From: Chloroflexota bacterium
GTDB lineage: Bacteria > Chloroflexota > Dehalococcoidia > Dehalococcoidales > RBG-16-60-22
DNA length: 10,832 nucleotides
Assembly (NCBI GenBank): GCA_016190585.1
Contig: JACPQH010000110.1
Coordinates: forward strand, 1 to 10,832
Direction of reading: 5' to 3'
The position numbers were made by a program, and so were the translations under genes. Every line of letters starts with the position of its first letter. Positions within the stretch are counted from its first letter, which is position 1. Positions 1-6,853 of this stretch are shown here, piece after piece. Below the pieces are notes generated by a model. The model saw only the letters and a program-made list of their open reading frames with translations. It ran no database searches and was not told where the DNA came from.

Positions 1-18
1 GGCAACAGAAACCATAAC

Positions 19-726
19 ATGGAAATAATAATACTTAATATCCAACTAATATGTGCTGGATTCCTTTGTGCCTTCATTATTATTAGTGGTCTAAGGCGTA
101 AGGATTGGACTCTGCAAATAACAGGTCTCGGAGTACTTATTATCACACTCATTTTACTTTTTATCTATTATCCCCAGTATGCAAACGTGTTCTCCGGAAT
201 GGCGACTGTCATCGTGGCTATTGCTGCGTTTATTTCTATCGAAGATTCCAGACGTTTGCGTGAAGACAATGCCCGATACCAAAGCCGAGGAAGAACCGAT
301 AAGCTTTGCGATGAAGTTTTAACATGGACAATGGCCGTATTACGTGAATATACAGAAATTTCAAAATACTGCATGGTACTTTATGAAGGTGAAACAAACA
401 AACCATATATCGAAGATGAAGAAGATAAACTACAGGGTTTATATCGTTCTCGCTTGCTAAGTAATTTTCAAGCTTTAAGAGACGAAGGTAAATATATTAC
501 CAAAATAGCACGTCTTATTAGTGTTCAGACCGAACAAGACGCGAATCGATTATGGGAACAATTAACTAAGCTCATAAGGTTACTCGAAGACCTAAGAATT
601 GCTGTCGAATTCGGTACTAATATCCCGAGTTTACTCAAAATAGATGAAGCAATAGAGGATTTTGCGAGCCTGTGTAACAAAATAATTTCAGAAACGGCGA
701 AAGCTAAATTAAGGCTCATTGAATAG
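19..726 (+). CDS. Hypothetical membrane protein, three predicted helices plus helical cytoplasmic region
   Basis: I do not recognise this 235-residue protein. The N-terminal third has three hydrophobic stretches, at about residues 3-24, 32-51 and 57-74, the first two separated by a basic RRKD turn. The rest (about 75-235) is charged, soluble and looks mostly helical, with no Cys/His cluster or nucleotide-binding motif. That suggests a small membrane anchor carrying a cytoplasmic helical domain. Base composition is far more AT-rich than every other gene here (many ATA, TTA and AAT codons), which suggests recent acquisition or an accessory gene. There is no convincing Shine-Dalgarno site before the ATG at 19. 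The frame has no stop back to base 1, so the true start may lie outside the window. It ends in TAG, 131 bases before alaS, which has its own promoter. Function unknown; defence or stress roles would be pure guesswork. Confidence 0.72.
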   Translation: MEIIILNIQLICAGFLCAFIIISGLRRKDWTLQITGLGVLIITLILLFIYYPQYANVFSGMATVIVAIAAFISIEDSRRLREDNARYQSRGRTDKLCDEVLTWTMAVLREYTEISKYCMVLYEGETNKPYIEDEEDKLQGLYRSRLLSNFQALRDEGKYITKIARLISVQTEQDANRLWEQLTKLIRLLEDLRIAVEFGTNIPSLLKIDEAIEDFASLCNKIISETAKAKLRLIE

Positions 727-763
727 AGCTCTCATTCCCACTACCATTGTCAAGCGAACAGAA

Positions 764-794
764 CCCCACTCCTCCTTCCCTCCCACCTCCCCCC
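764..794. other. Pyrimidine tract (G-rich on the minus strand) upstream of the alaS promoter
   Basis: Thirty-one bases contain only two purines (A768 and A785). Read on the minus strand they give G runs of 6, 3, 3 and 4, with intervening stretches of 4, 1 and 10 bases. The last loop is too long for a canonical G-quadruplex, so folding is uncertain. The tract sits at the boundary between the AT-rich left end and the GC-rich remainder, directly before the -35 hexamer. Confidence 0.4.
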
Positions 795-796
795 GT

Positions 797-825
797 TTGA
801 CACGCTCACCCCCGTAACCTAAAAT
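797..825 (+). promoter_or_regulatory. Sigma-70-type promoter of alaS
   Basis: A perfect -35 hexamer TTGACA (797-802) is followed, after a 17-base spacer, by TAAAAT (820-825), one mismatch from the consensus -10. Transcription would begin near 832, giving a leader of about 26 bases before the alaS TTG start. That is too short for a T-box or other riboswitch, so alanine-responsive attenuation is unlikely here. It also separates alaS from the AT-rich gene upstream. Confidence 0.7.
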
Positions 826-857
826 CTATAGATTGCAGTCTACTCGGAGCGTGGAAA

Positions 858-2792
858 TTGACCAGCAGCGATATCAGGCAGTCTTTCCTGGACTTCTTTA
901 AAGAAAAAGGACATACCATCCTCCCCAGCTCCTCCCTCGTGCCGGAGAACGACCCCACCCTCCTGCTCACCACCGCCGGCATGGTGCAGATAAAGCCCTT
1001 CTACACCGGCGAGGCCGTCCCCCCCAACACGCGCCTGGCCTCCTGCCAGAAGTGCTTCCGCACCACCGACATCGACTCCGTGGGCGACCGCTCGCACCTG
1101 ACCTTCTTCGAGATGCTGGGTAACTTCTCGGTGGGCGACTACTTCAAGAAGGAGGCCATAAGCTGGGCGTGGGAGTACCTTACCGCGCGGCTGAAGCTGC
1201 CGCCGGAGCGGCTCTGGATAACCGTCTACACGGACGACGACGAGGCCTTCGGCTACTGGCGGCAGATAGGCATCCCCGAGCACCGGATATTCCGCTTCGG
1301 CGAGAAACATAACTTCTGGGGGCCGGCGGGCAAGACCGGGCCCTGCGGGCCGTGCTCCGAGATACACTACGATTTCGGCCGGGAGTTCGGCTGCGGGCAG
1401 CCTGCCTGCGCGCCCAACTGCGACTGCGGCCGCTTTAACGAGGTCTGGAACCTCGTCTTCACCCAGTACAACCAGGACGAGACCGGCCAGCGCGCGCCCC
1501 TCCCCAAACCCAACATCGATACCGGCATGGGACTGGAGCGCATCACTGCCATCGTCGGCGGCAAGACCACCGTCTGCGAGACCGACCTGTTCGCGCCGCT
1601 GCTGGAGCTTATCGCTCCGCTGGCGGGCGTCGCTTACGGCGCCAGTCCCGAGTCCGACCGGGCCATGCGCGTCGTCGCCGAGCACAGCCGCGGCATCGCC
1701 TTCCTTATCGCCGACGGCGTCATACCGGGCAACGAGGGGCGGGGCTACGTGCTGCGCCGCCTTCTGCGCCGGACGGTCGTCTACGGCCGCCGCTTGGGGC
1801 TGTACCGGCCTTTCATCGCGGACACCGCCGGCCTGACCGTCAAGCTCATGCACGGCGTCTACCCCGAGCTCAAGAGCCGCCGGGACTTCATCCTGAAGGT
1901 CGTCGAGCTTGAGGAAGCCCGTTTCAAGGAGACCCTCAGCACCGGGCTCGACCTCATCGAGCTGGTCCTGGCCAAGGACGAGACCATAGAGACGCACACC
2001 GTGTCCGGGGAAGACGCCTTCCGGCTCTATGACACCTACGGCTTCCCGGTCGAGGTCACCCGGGAGATCGTCGGCAGGTCCGGCTTCGCGGTGGACACGG
2101 CCGGCTTCGAAAAGGAGATGGAGAAACAGCGCGAGCGGGCGCGCGCCAGCCACCGGTTCGATACGGCGCTCAAGACGCCGAACGCGCTGGGCGATATCGA
2201 TATCCAGGGCACTGGCTTCGTCGGCTACGAGAAGCTCAGGGAAAAATCGGTCATCCTGAAACTGATGGCCGACGGCAGCCCGGTCGAGACCCTGAAGGCC
2301 GGTCAGACGGGCAGCGTCATCCTGGCGCAGACCCCGTTCTACGGCGAGATGGGCGGCCAGCTCGGCGATACCGGCGAGATAAGCGACGGCGCGGGAAAGT
2401 TCGTCGTCACCAATACCTCACGCCTGCCGCCGGACGTCGTCGTCCACGAGGGCTACGTCAGCCAGGGACAGCTTCAGACCGGGCAGGATATCGAGGCCAC
2501 GGTCGACCGGGAGCGGCGTCTTGACATCGCCCGTAACCACACCGCCACCCACCTGCTGCACTCGGCCCTGCGGCGGGTGCTCGGCGAATACGTGCAGCAG
2601 CGGGGCTCGCTGGTGGCCCCCGACCGGCTCCGTTTCGATTTCTCCCACCTCGAGCCGCTGACGCCGGAGCAGATAAGTGAGACCGAGCGCTTCGTCAACG
2701 AGCAGGTACGCGCCAACCTCGGCGTCATGAGCGAGCAGACCTCCTACCGCCAGGCTGTGGCCGAGGGCGCCATCGCCCTGTTCAACGAGTAA
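858..2792 (+). CDS. alaS: Alanyl-tRNA synthetase, N-terminal part up to an in-frame TAA (catalytic, tRNA-binding and half of the editing domain)
   Basis: AlaRS charges tRNA-Ala with alanine in the cytoplasm and clears mischarged Ser/Gly. The class II catalytic core is intact: the N-terminal region with the conserved RTTDID stretch, motif 2 around TFFEMLGNFS, and motif 3 GMGLER at residues 223-228. The editing domain starts normally, with its metal-binding HTATH at 561-565. Translation then stops at codon 645 (TAA, 2790-2792), inside the conserved stretch that usually reads about ALFGEKYG. Here it reads ALFNE-stop-YGE. The same frame continues without a break to 3473, giving 871 codons plus the final stop, the normal AlaRS size. 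One base change (AAA to TAA) would explain the lesion. The TTG start is supported by GGAG at 846-849, 8 bases upstream, and by the match of the N-terminus to the family. Promoter at 797-825. Confidence 0.9.
   Translation: MTSSDIRQSFLDFFKEKGHTILPSSSLVPENDPTLLLTTAGMVQIKPFYTGEAVPPNTRLASCQKCFRTTDIDSVGDRSHLTFFEMLGNFSVGDYFKKEAISWAWEYLTARLKLPPERLWITVYTDDDEAFGYWRQIGIPEHRIFRFGEKHNFWGPAGKTGPCGPCSEIHYDFGREFGCGQPACAPNCDCGRFNEVWNLVFTQYNQDETGQRAPLPKPNIDTGMGLERITAIVGGKTTVCETDLFAPLLELIAPLAGVAYGASPESDRAMRVVAEHSRGIAFLIADGVIPGNEGRGYVLRRLLRRTVVYGRRLGLYRPFIADTAGLTVKLMHGVYPELKSRRDFILKVVELEEARFKETLSTGLDLIELVLAKDETIETHTVSGEDAFRLYDTYGFPVEVTREIVGRSGFAVDTAGFEKEMEKQRERARASHRFDTALKTPNALGDIDIQGTGFVGYEKLREKSVILKLMADGSPVETLKAGQTGSVILAQTPFYGEMGGQLGDTGEISDGAGKFVVTNTSRLPPDVVVHEGYVSQGQLQTGQDIEATVDRERRLDIARNHTATHLLHSALRRVLGEYVQQRGSLVAPDRLRFDFSHLEPLTPEQISETERFVNEQVRANLGVMSEQTSYRQAVAEGAIALFNE
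2790..2792 (+). other. Premature in-frame TAA within alaS
   Basis: This TAA lies in the reading frame that encodes conserved AlaRS sequence on both sides. The residue expected here in the family is lysine. The tyrosine, glycine and following residues just downstream are still conserved, so the interruption is recent, artefactual or tolerated. No other complete gene in the window ends in TAA: six end in TAG and two in TGA. Confidence 0.9.
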
Positions 2793-2804
2793 TACGGCGA
2801 GGTC

Positions 2805-3473
2805 GTGCGTCTGATGAGAATCGGCCGGCCGGCGGTCAGCGCCGAGCTTTGCGGCGGGACGCACGTCGGCAGCACCGGCGAGATTGGCTACTTCCGCATC
2901 CTCGGCGAGACCGGCATCGGGGCGGGCCTCCGGCGCATCGAGGCGGTTACCGGGCGCGCCGCCGAGGACTTGCTCCAGCAGCAGCTCGGTACGCTGGAAG
3001 AAATCGCCTGCCGGCTGGGAACGTCGCCAGACAAGGTCCAGGAAAAGCTAACCGCCGTCCTTGACGAGCTTGACGCCGAGCGCCGCAAAACGCAGTCGCT
3101 GGAACGCGCGCTGGCCCTGCGCGAGGCCGAAGCCCTGCTGGGGCGCGTGGAGAACAACCGCGGGGTCAACCTGCTGGTCGCCCGGGTATCGCCCGTCAGC
3201 CAGGCGGTGCTGCGCGAGATGTCTGATTTCATACGGGACAAGCTCAAGAGCGGCATCATCGTCCTGGGCACGGTCCACCAGGAACGCCCCGTCTTCCTCG
3301 CCGTGGTCACGCCCGACCTCGTGGCGAAGGGCTACAACGCCGGCGACATCGTGAAAAAGGTAGCCCAGGCGGCGGGCGGCGGCGGCGGCGGCAAGCCGGG
3401 ACTGGCGCAGGCGGGGGGCAAGTTCCCGGACAAGCTGGATGACGCCCTGGCCCTGGCCCGGAGCCTGGTGTAG
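2805..3473 (+). CDS. alaS: Alanyl-tRNA synthetase, C-terminal part after the in-frame TAA (rest of editing domain, coiled coil, C-Ala)
   Basis: This is the same frame as the upstream alaS part and completes the enzyme. It holds the second half of the editing-site metal ligands, CGGTH (C665 and H669 of the uninterrupted numbering, matching the usual family spacing to HTATH). A charged helical linker follows, then the C-Ala domain with its glycine-rich run and the AQAGGK signature, ending at a TAG at 3471-3473. If translated separately it could begin at GTG 2805 or ATG 2814. GAGG at 2799-2802 is too close to the GTG but 11 bases from the ATG, so reinitiation is possible but weakly supported. 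A split AlaRS is known in Nanoarchaeum equitans, but a break within the editing domain would be unusual. More likely this is one gene with a sequence error or a recent nonsense mutation. It is followed directly by ruvX. Confidence 0.88.
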   Translation: MRLMRIGRPAVSAELCGGTHVGSTGEIGYFRILGETGIGAGLRRIEAVTGRAAEDLLQQQLGTLEEIACRLGTSPDKVQEKLTAVLDELDAERRKTQSLERALALREAEALLGRVENNRGVNLLVARVSPVSQAVLREMSDFIRDKLKSGIIVLGTVHQERPVFLAVVTPDLVAKGYNAGDIVKKVAQAAGGGGGGKPGLAQAGGKFPDKLDDALALARSLV

Positions 3474-3487
3474 TTATGTCAATTATT

Positions 3488-3499
3488 GGGAGCCGGTAG
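3488..3499 (+). promoter_or_regulatory. Ribosome-binding site of ruvX with TAG in the start-codon position
   Basis: GGGAG (3488-3492) is followed after four bases by TAG (3497-3499), then by codons for TRSLGLDIGD, the normal beginning of a RuvX protein. No ATG, GTG or TTG occurs in frame between this TAG and TTG 3548. The simplest reading is that a start codon has been changed: TTG to TAG by one base, or GTG with one inserted A. An ATG at 3476 is in the same frame but is ended by this TAG after seven codons. Confidence 0.55.
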
Positions 3500-3946
3500 A
3501 CGCGCAGCCTGGGACTGGATATCGGCGACCGCCGTATCGGGGTAGCCTTGAGCGACCCGGAGGGTATTCTGGCTACCCCCTTGACCATCATCGAGCGGAC
3601 CGGCTCGGAAATCCGGGCCATCGTTGCCCTGGTGGAGCAACATAAGGTGGGCCGGGTCGTGGTCGGCCTGCCGTACTCCATGAACGGCAGCCTGGGCCAG
3701 CAGGCGGTCAAGGTGCAGGAGTTCACGGCCGAGCTGGCCGCAAACATCAAGGTCCCGATGGTATTTCGCGATGAGCGCCTCTCCACCGTATCCGCCCGCC
3801 GCCTGTTACGGGCAGGACGAAAGACCTCCCGCAAGGCCCCCTGGAAGACCCGGGACGACGCCGCGGCGGCGGCGCTCATACTCCAGGACTTCCTCGACGA
3901 AGGGAAAGCGCGCCGCGAGAGTGAGGCCGATTCTTCCCATTACTAG
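3500..3946 (+). CDS. ruvX: RuvX/YqgF-type Holliday-junction-resolvase-like protein, start codon apparently damaged
   Basis: This is a member of the YqgF/RuvX RNase H-fold family. Members are proposed Holliday junction resolvases and are linked to 16S rRNA processing and transcription antitermination. Homology covers 148 codons, the usual length: strand 1 with LDIGDRRIGVALSD, then VVVGLPYSMNGS, the DERLST motif, and a C-terminal DDAAAAALILQDFL carrying the last acidic residue. No normal start codon lies upstream of the first conserved motif without an intervening TAG at 3497. The first usable start, TTG 3548, would remove strand 1 and the first catalytic Asp, so that shorter form should be inactive. 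The coordinates given are the homology extent after the TAG; CTG 3509 or ACG 3500 would be unusual starts. The gene lies 26 bases after alaS and is probably cotranscribed with it. Identity is sure; the true start is not. Confidence 0.82.
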   Translation, partial: TRSLGLDIGDRRIGVALSDPEGILATPLTIIERTGSEIRAIVALVEQHKVGRVVVGLPYSMNGSLGQQAVKVQEFTAELAANIKVPMVFRDERLSTVSARRLLRAGRKTSRKAPWKTRDDAAAAALILQDFLDEGKARRESEADSSHY

Positions 3947-3950
3947 CCGG

Positions 3951-4029
3951 ATTTGATAATATATAAAGGTATTCAACTGCATGAAATTCCTCCGGGAAAT
4001 TAATCCTTCCCGGCGTTACGTAAAGGACA
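3951..4029 (+). promoter_or_regulatory. AT-rich leader of dnaJ with an inverted repeat
   Basis: This short island is AT-rich for its surroundings. It holds -10-like runs (GATAAT at 3955-3960, TATAAA at 3962-3967), but I find no good -35 at the right distance, so a promoter is only suspected. A perfect 7-base inverted repeat, CCGGGAA (3992-3998) and TTCCCGG (4007-4013), encloses 8 bases. It could be an operator or an RNA hairpin close to the ribosome-binding site AAAGGA (4022-4027). The CIRCE heat-shock operator (TTAGCACTC-N9-GAGTGCTAA) is absent. Confidence 0.4.
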
Positions 4030-5130
4030 ATGGCGATAAAACGAGACTATTATGAGGTCCTCGGTGTTCCCCGGAACGCCAGCGAAGATGACATCCGAAA
4101 GGCTTTTCGCAAGCTGGCCTTCCAGTTCCACCCCGACCGCAACCATGACGCCGGGAGCACCGACAAGTTCAAGGAGATCAACGAAGCCTACGAGGTGCTT
4201 TCCGACGCCAATAAGCGGGCGAACTATGATACCTACGGGCACACCAGCGCCGGCGGCTTCGATGCGCGCGGCTTCGAGGGCTTTGACATCAGCGGATTCG
4301 GCGACATTTTCGAGGCCTTCTTCGGCGGCTCGACGACCGCTTCCCGGCGGGCTCCCCGGCGCGGCGCCGACCTTTCCTGCGAGATGGTCATCACCCTGGA
4401 AGAGGCCGCTTTCGGCTGCGAAAAGGAAGTCCCGTTAAATCGCAACGAGACCTGCGCCGCCTGTCGCGGCTCCGGTGCTGCGCCCGGCGCCAACCCCACC
4501 CGTTGCCCGGCCTGCAACGGCAGCGGCCAGGTAAGGCGGGTACAGCAGAGCGTCTTCGGCCGGTTCATTAATACGGCCACCTGCGGCCAGTGCCGCGGCG
4601 AAGGCACCGTCATCCCCGAGCTCTGTCCCGACTGCCGGGGCGCGGGCCGCGTCCGCGCGGAACGCCGCCTCACTATCGAAATCCCGGCCGGCGTCGGCAC
4701 CGGCTCGGTACTCTCCCTCTCCGGCGAAGGCGAAGCCGGCACCAAGGGCGGCGGCCCCGGCGACCTTTTCATCAACGTCAAGATCCGCCCCCACGAGCTT
4801 TTTGTCAGGGACGGCGACGACATCATCTTCGAGCTGCCCGTGAACTTCGCCCAGGCCGCGCTCGGCGCGAAGGTGGAAGTACCCACCCTTTACGGGCCGG
4901 CCAGGCTGGACATACCCGCCGGCTCGCAAACCGGCAAGGTGCTTCGCCTGAAAGACCGGGGCGTCCCGCGACTCAACAGGGGCGGCCGCGGCAGCCAGTT
5001 TGTCAAGCTGACGGTGGTCACCCCGGATTCACTTACCAAAGAGCAGCGGCGCCTGTTTGAGGAGCTGGCCCGGACGATGGGCCCGGCCGACAAGCCCGGT
5101 GACAGCGGCGCTCAGGAAGACCGGGACTAG
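4030..5130 (+). CDS. dnaJ: Chaperone protein DnaJ (type I Hsp40)
   Basis: This is the cytoplasmic co-chaperone that delivers unfolded proteins to DnaK and stimulates its ATPase. At 366 residues it is a full-length class I protein. It has an N-terminal J domain with HPD at residues 34-36, then a Gly/Phe-rich linker (about 75-105). The zinc-binding domain has four CxxCxGxG repeats starting at C142, C159, C185 and C199; the first and last repeats form one zinc site and the middle two the other. C-terminal substrate-binding beta domains follow. The ATG is preceded by AAAGGA with only two bases between, a short spacing, but the protein start fits the family exactly. dnaK and grpE are not in the window. 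It lies 83 bases after ruvX and ends head-on with gpsA, the two TAG stops overlapping in CTAG at 5127-5130. Confidence 0.97.
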   Translation: MAIKRDYYEVLGVPRNASEDDIRKAFRKLAFQFHPDRNHDAGSTDKFKEINEAYEVLSDANKRANYDTYGHTSAGGFDARGFEGFDISGFGDIFEAFFGGSTTASRRAPRRGADLSCEMVITLEEAAFGCEKEVPLNRNETCAACRGSGAAPGANPTRCPACNGSGQVRRVQQSVFGRFINTATCGQCRGEGTVIPELCPDCRGAGRVRAERRLTIEIPAGVGTGSVLSLSGEGEAGTKGGGPGDLFINVKIRPHELFVRDGDDIIFELPVNFAQAALGAKVEVPTLYGPARLDIPAGSQTGKVLRLKDRGVPRLNRGGRGSQFVKLTVVTPDSLTKEQRRLFEELARTMGPADKPGDSGAQEDRD

Positions 5131-6182
5131 GCCGCCGAGCGCCGGCGCCGGAACAGGGAAAACAGCTTCCATCGCCGCCCGGTAAGCTCATGGCGGTTAT
5201 TGGCGCCCATCAGCTCCAGGGCTATCTGGCGCGGCTCGGCGTTTTCATACAGGATCCGGTAGATCTTTTCGGTAATGGGCATCTCCAGGCCCAGCTTCTG
5301 CGCCAGGTTCCGGGCGACCAGCGTGGTGCCCACCCCTTCGGCCACCTCGTCCATGGACTCCAGGATCTCTTTCAGCGAGCGTCCCTTGCTCAGCTCGGCG
5401 CCCACGTAATGGTTGCGGCTCAGGGGGGAGGCGCAGGTAGCGATGAGGTCGCCCAGCCCCGCCAGGCCGGAGAATGTCAGCGGGTTGGCGCCCAAGGCGA
5501 CACCCAGGGCCGTGATCTCGGTCAGCCCGCGCGTCATGAAAGCCGCCTTGGCGTTGTCGCCGTAGCCCATGCCGTCGGCGATGCCGGCGCCCAGCGCGAT
5601 GATGTTCTTCAGCGCCCCGCCCAGCTCCAGCCCGACGATATCGGTGTGGGTGAACACGCAGAAATTAGGGCAGGTCAGCATCTTTTGGGCTTTGCGCGCT
5701 ATCCCGGCGTCTTCTGCGGCCACCACTGAGGCCGCCGGCAGGTTTTTCAGTATCTCGCGGGCCAGGTTAGGCCCCGAAAGCACGCAGATATTTGATTTCA
5801 GGCCCTTCCCCATCTCTTCGGCGACAACCTGGGACATGCGCTTGCCGGTGTCAACTTCCAGGCCCTTGGCGCCGCTGATAACGATAATCGATTTGTCGAG
5901 ATGCTTTGCGATGCGCCGCATGTTCTCCCGCACGCTCTGCGACGGCACCGCGAGGATAACGGCTTTGCTGTCATGAAAGCACTTGCCCAGGTCGCCGGTA
6001 AACGAGAGGTTCTTGGAAGGCGTGAAACCGGGGAAATGTTGCGGGTTCGGGCCCTTTTTGTTCAGTTCCTGGGCTTCCTTCTCGGTACGCGCCCAGATAC
6101 TTATCTCAAGCCCCTTGTGTGCCAGCATCGAGCCCAGTGTGATTCCCCACGAGGTTGTCCCGATTATGTTAAGTTTGGGCAT
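5127..6182 (-). CDS. gpsA: Glycerol-3-phosphate dehydrogenase [NAD(P)+]
   Basis: GpsA reduces dihydroxyacetone phosphate to sn-glycerol 3-phosphate, the backbone of phospholipids, in the cytoplasm. The 351 residues have an N-terminal Rossmann fold, the SGPNLAREI motif (136-144), the catalytic lysine K192 in GGALKN, and the [14 protein letters not shown] helix (about 210-223) of the substrate-binding C-terminal domain. The dinucleotide-binding loop, normally close to GAGSWG, reads GTTSWG (8-13), losing the middle glycine; the rest looks fully functional. The C-terminus ends in a basic tail rich in Arg. It follows plsY by five bases in the argF-der-plsY-gpsA operon, a sensible pairing because PlsY acylates the product of GpsA. 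Its TAG stop shares CTAG with that of dnaJ on the other strand, so there is no room for a separate terminator between them. Confidence 0.95.
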   Translation of the reverse strand: MPKLNIIGTTSWGITLGSMLAHKGLEISIWARTEKEAQELNKKGPNPQHFPGFTPSKNLSFTGDLGKCFHDSKAVILAVPSQSVRENMRRIAKHLDKSIIVISGAKGLEVDTGKRMSQVVAEEMGKGLKSNICVLSGPNLAREILKNLPAASVVAAEDAGIARKAQKMLTCPNFCVFTHTDIVGLELGGALKNIIALGAGIADGMGYGDNAKAAFMTRGLTEITALGVALGANPLTFSGLAGLGDLIATCASPLSRNHYVGAELSKGRSLKEILESMDEVAEGVGTTLVARNLAQKLGLEMPITEKIYRILYENAEPRQIALELMGANNRHELTGRRWKLFSLFRRRRSAA

Positions 6183-6187
6183 TCAGG

Positions 6188-6853
6188 TCAGCCGTTCCCC
6201 TGATGGACTTTCTCGCCCAGCTTGCGTTCCTTGCCTTTCAGAAGCCGGCTGATATTATCCCGGTGCATGACGATAATGAAAATGGTCCCGATAAGGGCAT
6301 AAAGAAGGTATTCCGGGGGAAAACCGTTAACTATCGTCAGGGGCGCCAGGATGGCGTAGCTGCTCACCGCGCCGGCGATGGAGCCCAGGGAAACATACCG
6401 GGTGAGGCCGGCGCCGATAATCAGGACCTCGCCGCCGAAGAGGGCCGCCGGCGGACAGAGCGCGATCAGCCCCCCGAAGAAAGTAGCCACGCCCCTGCCT
6501 CCCTTGAACTTGACGAACACCGGCCATGAATGCCCGGCGATGGCCGCGAAAGCCGCCAGCACCTGGGCGCTGGGGGCGAGGAGCAGAGCGTATTCGCCTA
6601 TCCTGAAGCGCGTCGAGCCGAAAATAATCCCGGCGATGACCACCGCCACCGCCCCCTTTGCGAAGTCGAGCAGCAGCACCGCCCCCGCGGCCTTTTTCCC
6701 GGCCACGCGCAGGACATTGGTGGTACCCGTCTTGCCGCTGCCCATCGTCCGGATATCAACCCGGGCCGCCCGGCGTCCGATTATCACCCCGAAAGGGATG
6801 GAGCCGAGGATGTAACCGATAAGTGCGACCAGCGCGAATTGGGCGAGTATCAT
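6188..6853 (-). CDS. plsY: Acyl-phosphate:glycerol-3-phosphate acyltransferase PlsY
   Basis: PlsY is an integral membrane enzyme that transfers an acyl group from acyl phosphate to glycerol 3-phosphate, giving lysophosphatidic acid, the first committed step of bacterial phospholipid synthesis. The 221-residue protein has several hydrophobic helices and the three family motifs: GSIPFG (17-22) leading to GSGKTGTTN (38-46), GHSWPVFVKFKGGRGVAT (107-124), and HRDNISRLLKGKE near the C-terminus (197-209). In motif 1 the usual asparagine of GSGN is lysine (K41), which may be a lineage feature. The ATG overlaps the TGA of der as ATGA (6850-6853), which points to translational coupling. gpsA, whose product is its substrate, follows after five bases. 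Confidence 0.95.
   Translation of the reverse strand: MILAQFALVALIGYILGSIPFGVIIGRRAARVDIRTMGSGKTGTTNVLRVAGKKAAGAVLLLDFAKGAVAVVIAGIIFGSTRFRIGEYALLLAPSAQVLAAFAAIAGHSWPVFVKFKGGRGVATFFGGLIALCPPAALFGGEVLIIGAGLTRYVSLGSIAGAVSSYAILAPLTIVNGFPPEYLLYALIGTIFIIVMHRDNISRLLKGKERKLGEKVHQGNG

Noticed and set aside
732..857. T-box leader for alaS
   Set aside because: The promoter leaves only about 26 leader bases, and no T-box sequence or terminator is present.
840..2153. Long open frame on the minus strand across alaS
   Set aside because: It is the antisense shadow of a GC-rich gene; the plus-strand frame carries clear AlaRS motifs and this one resembles nothing.
3548..3946. Shorter ruvX starting at TTG 3548 as the true gene
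   Set aside because: It would remove the conserved first strand and catalytic Asp that are encoded in frame immediately upstream, and it has no ribosome-binding site of its own in good position.
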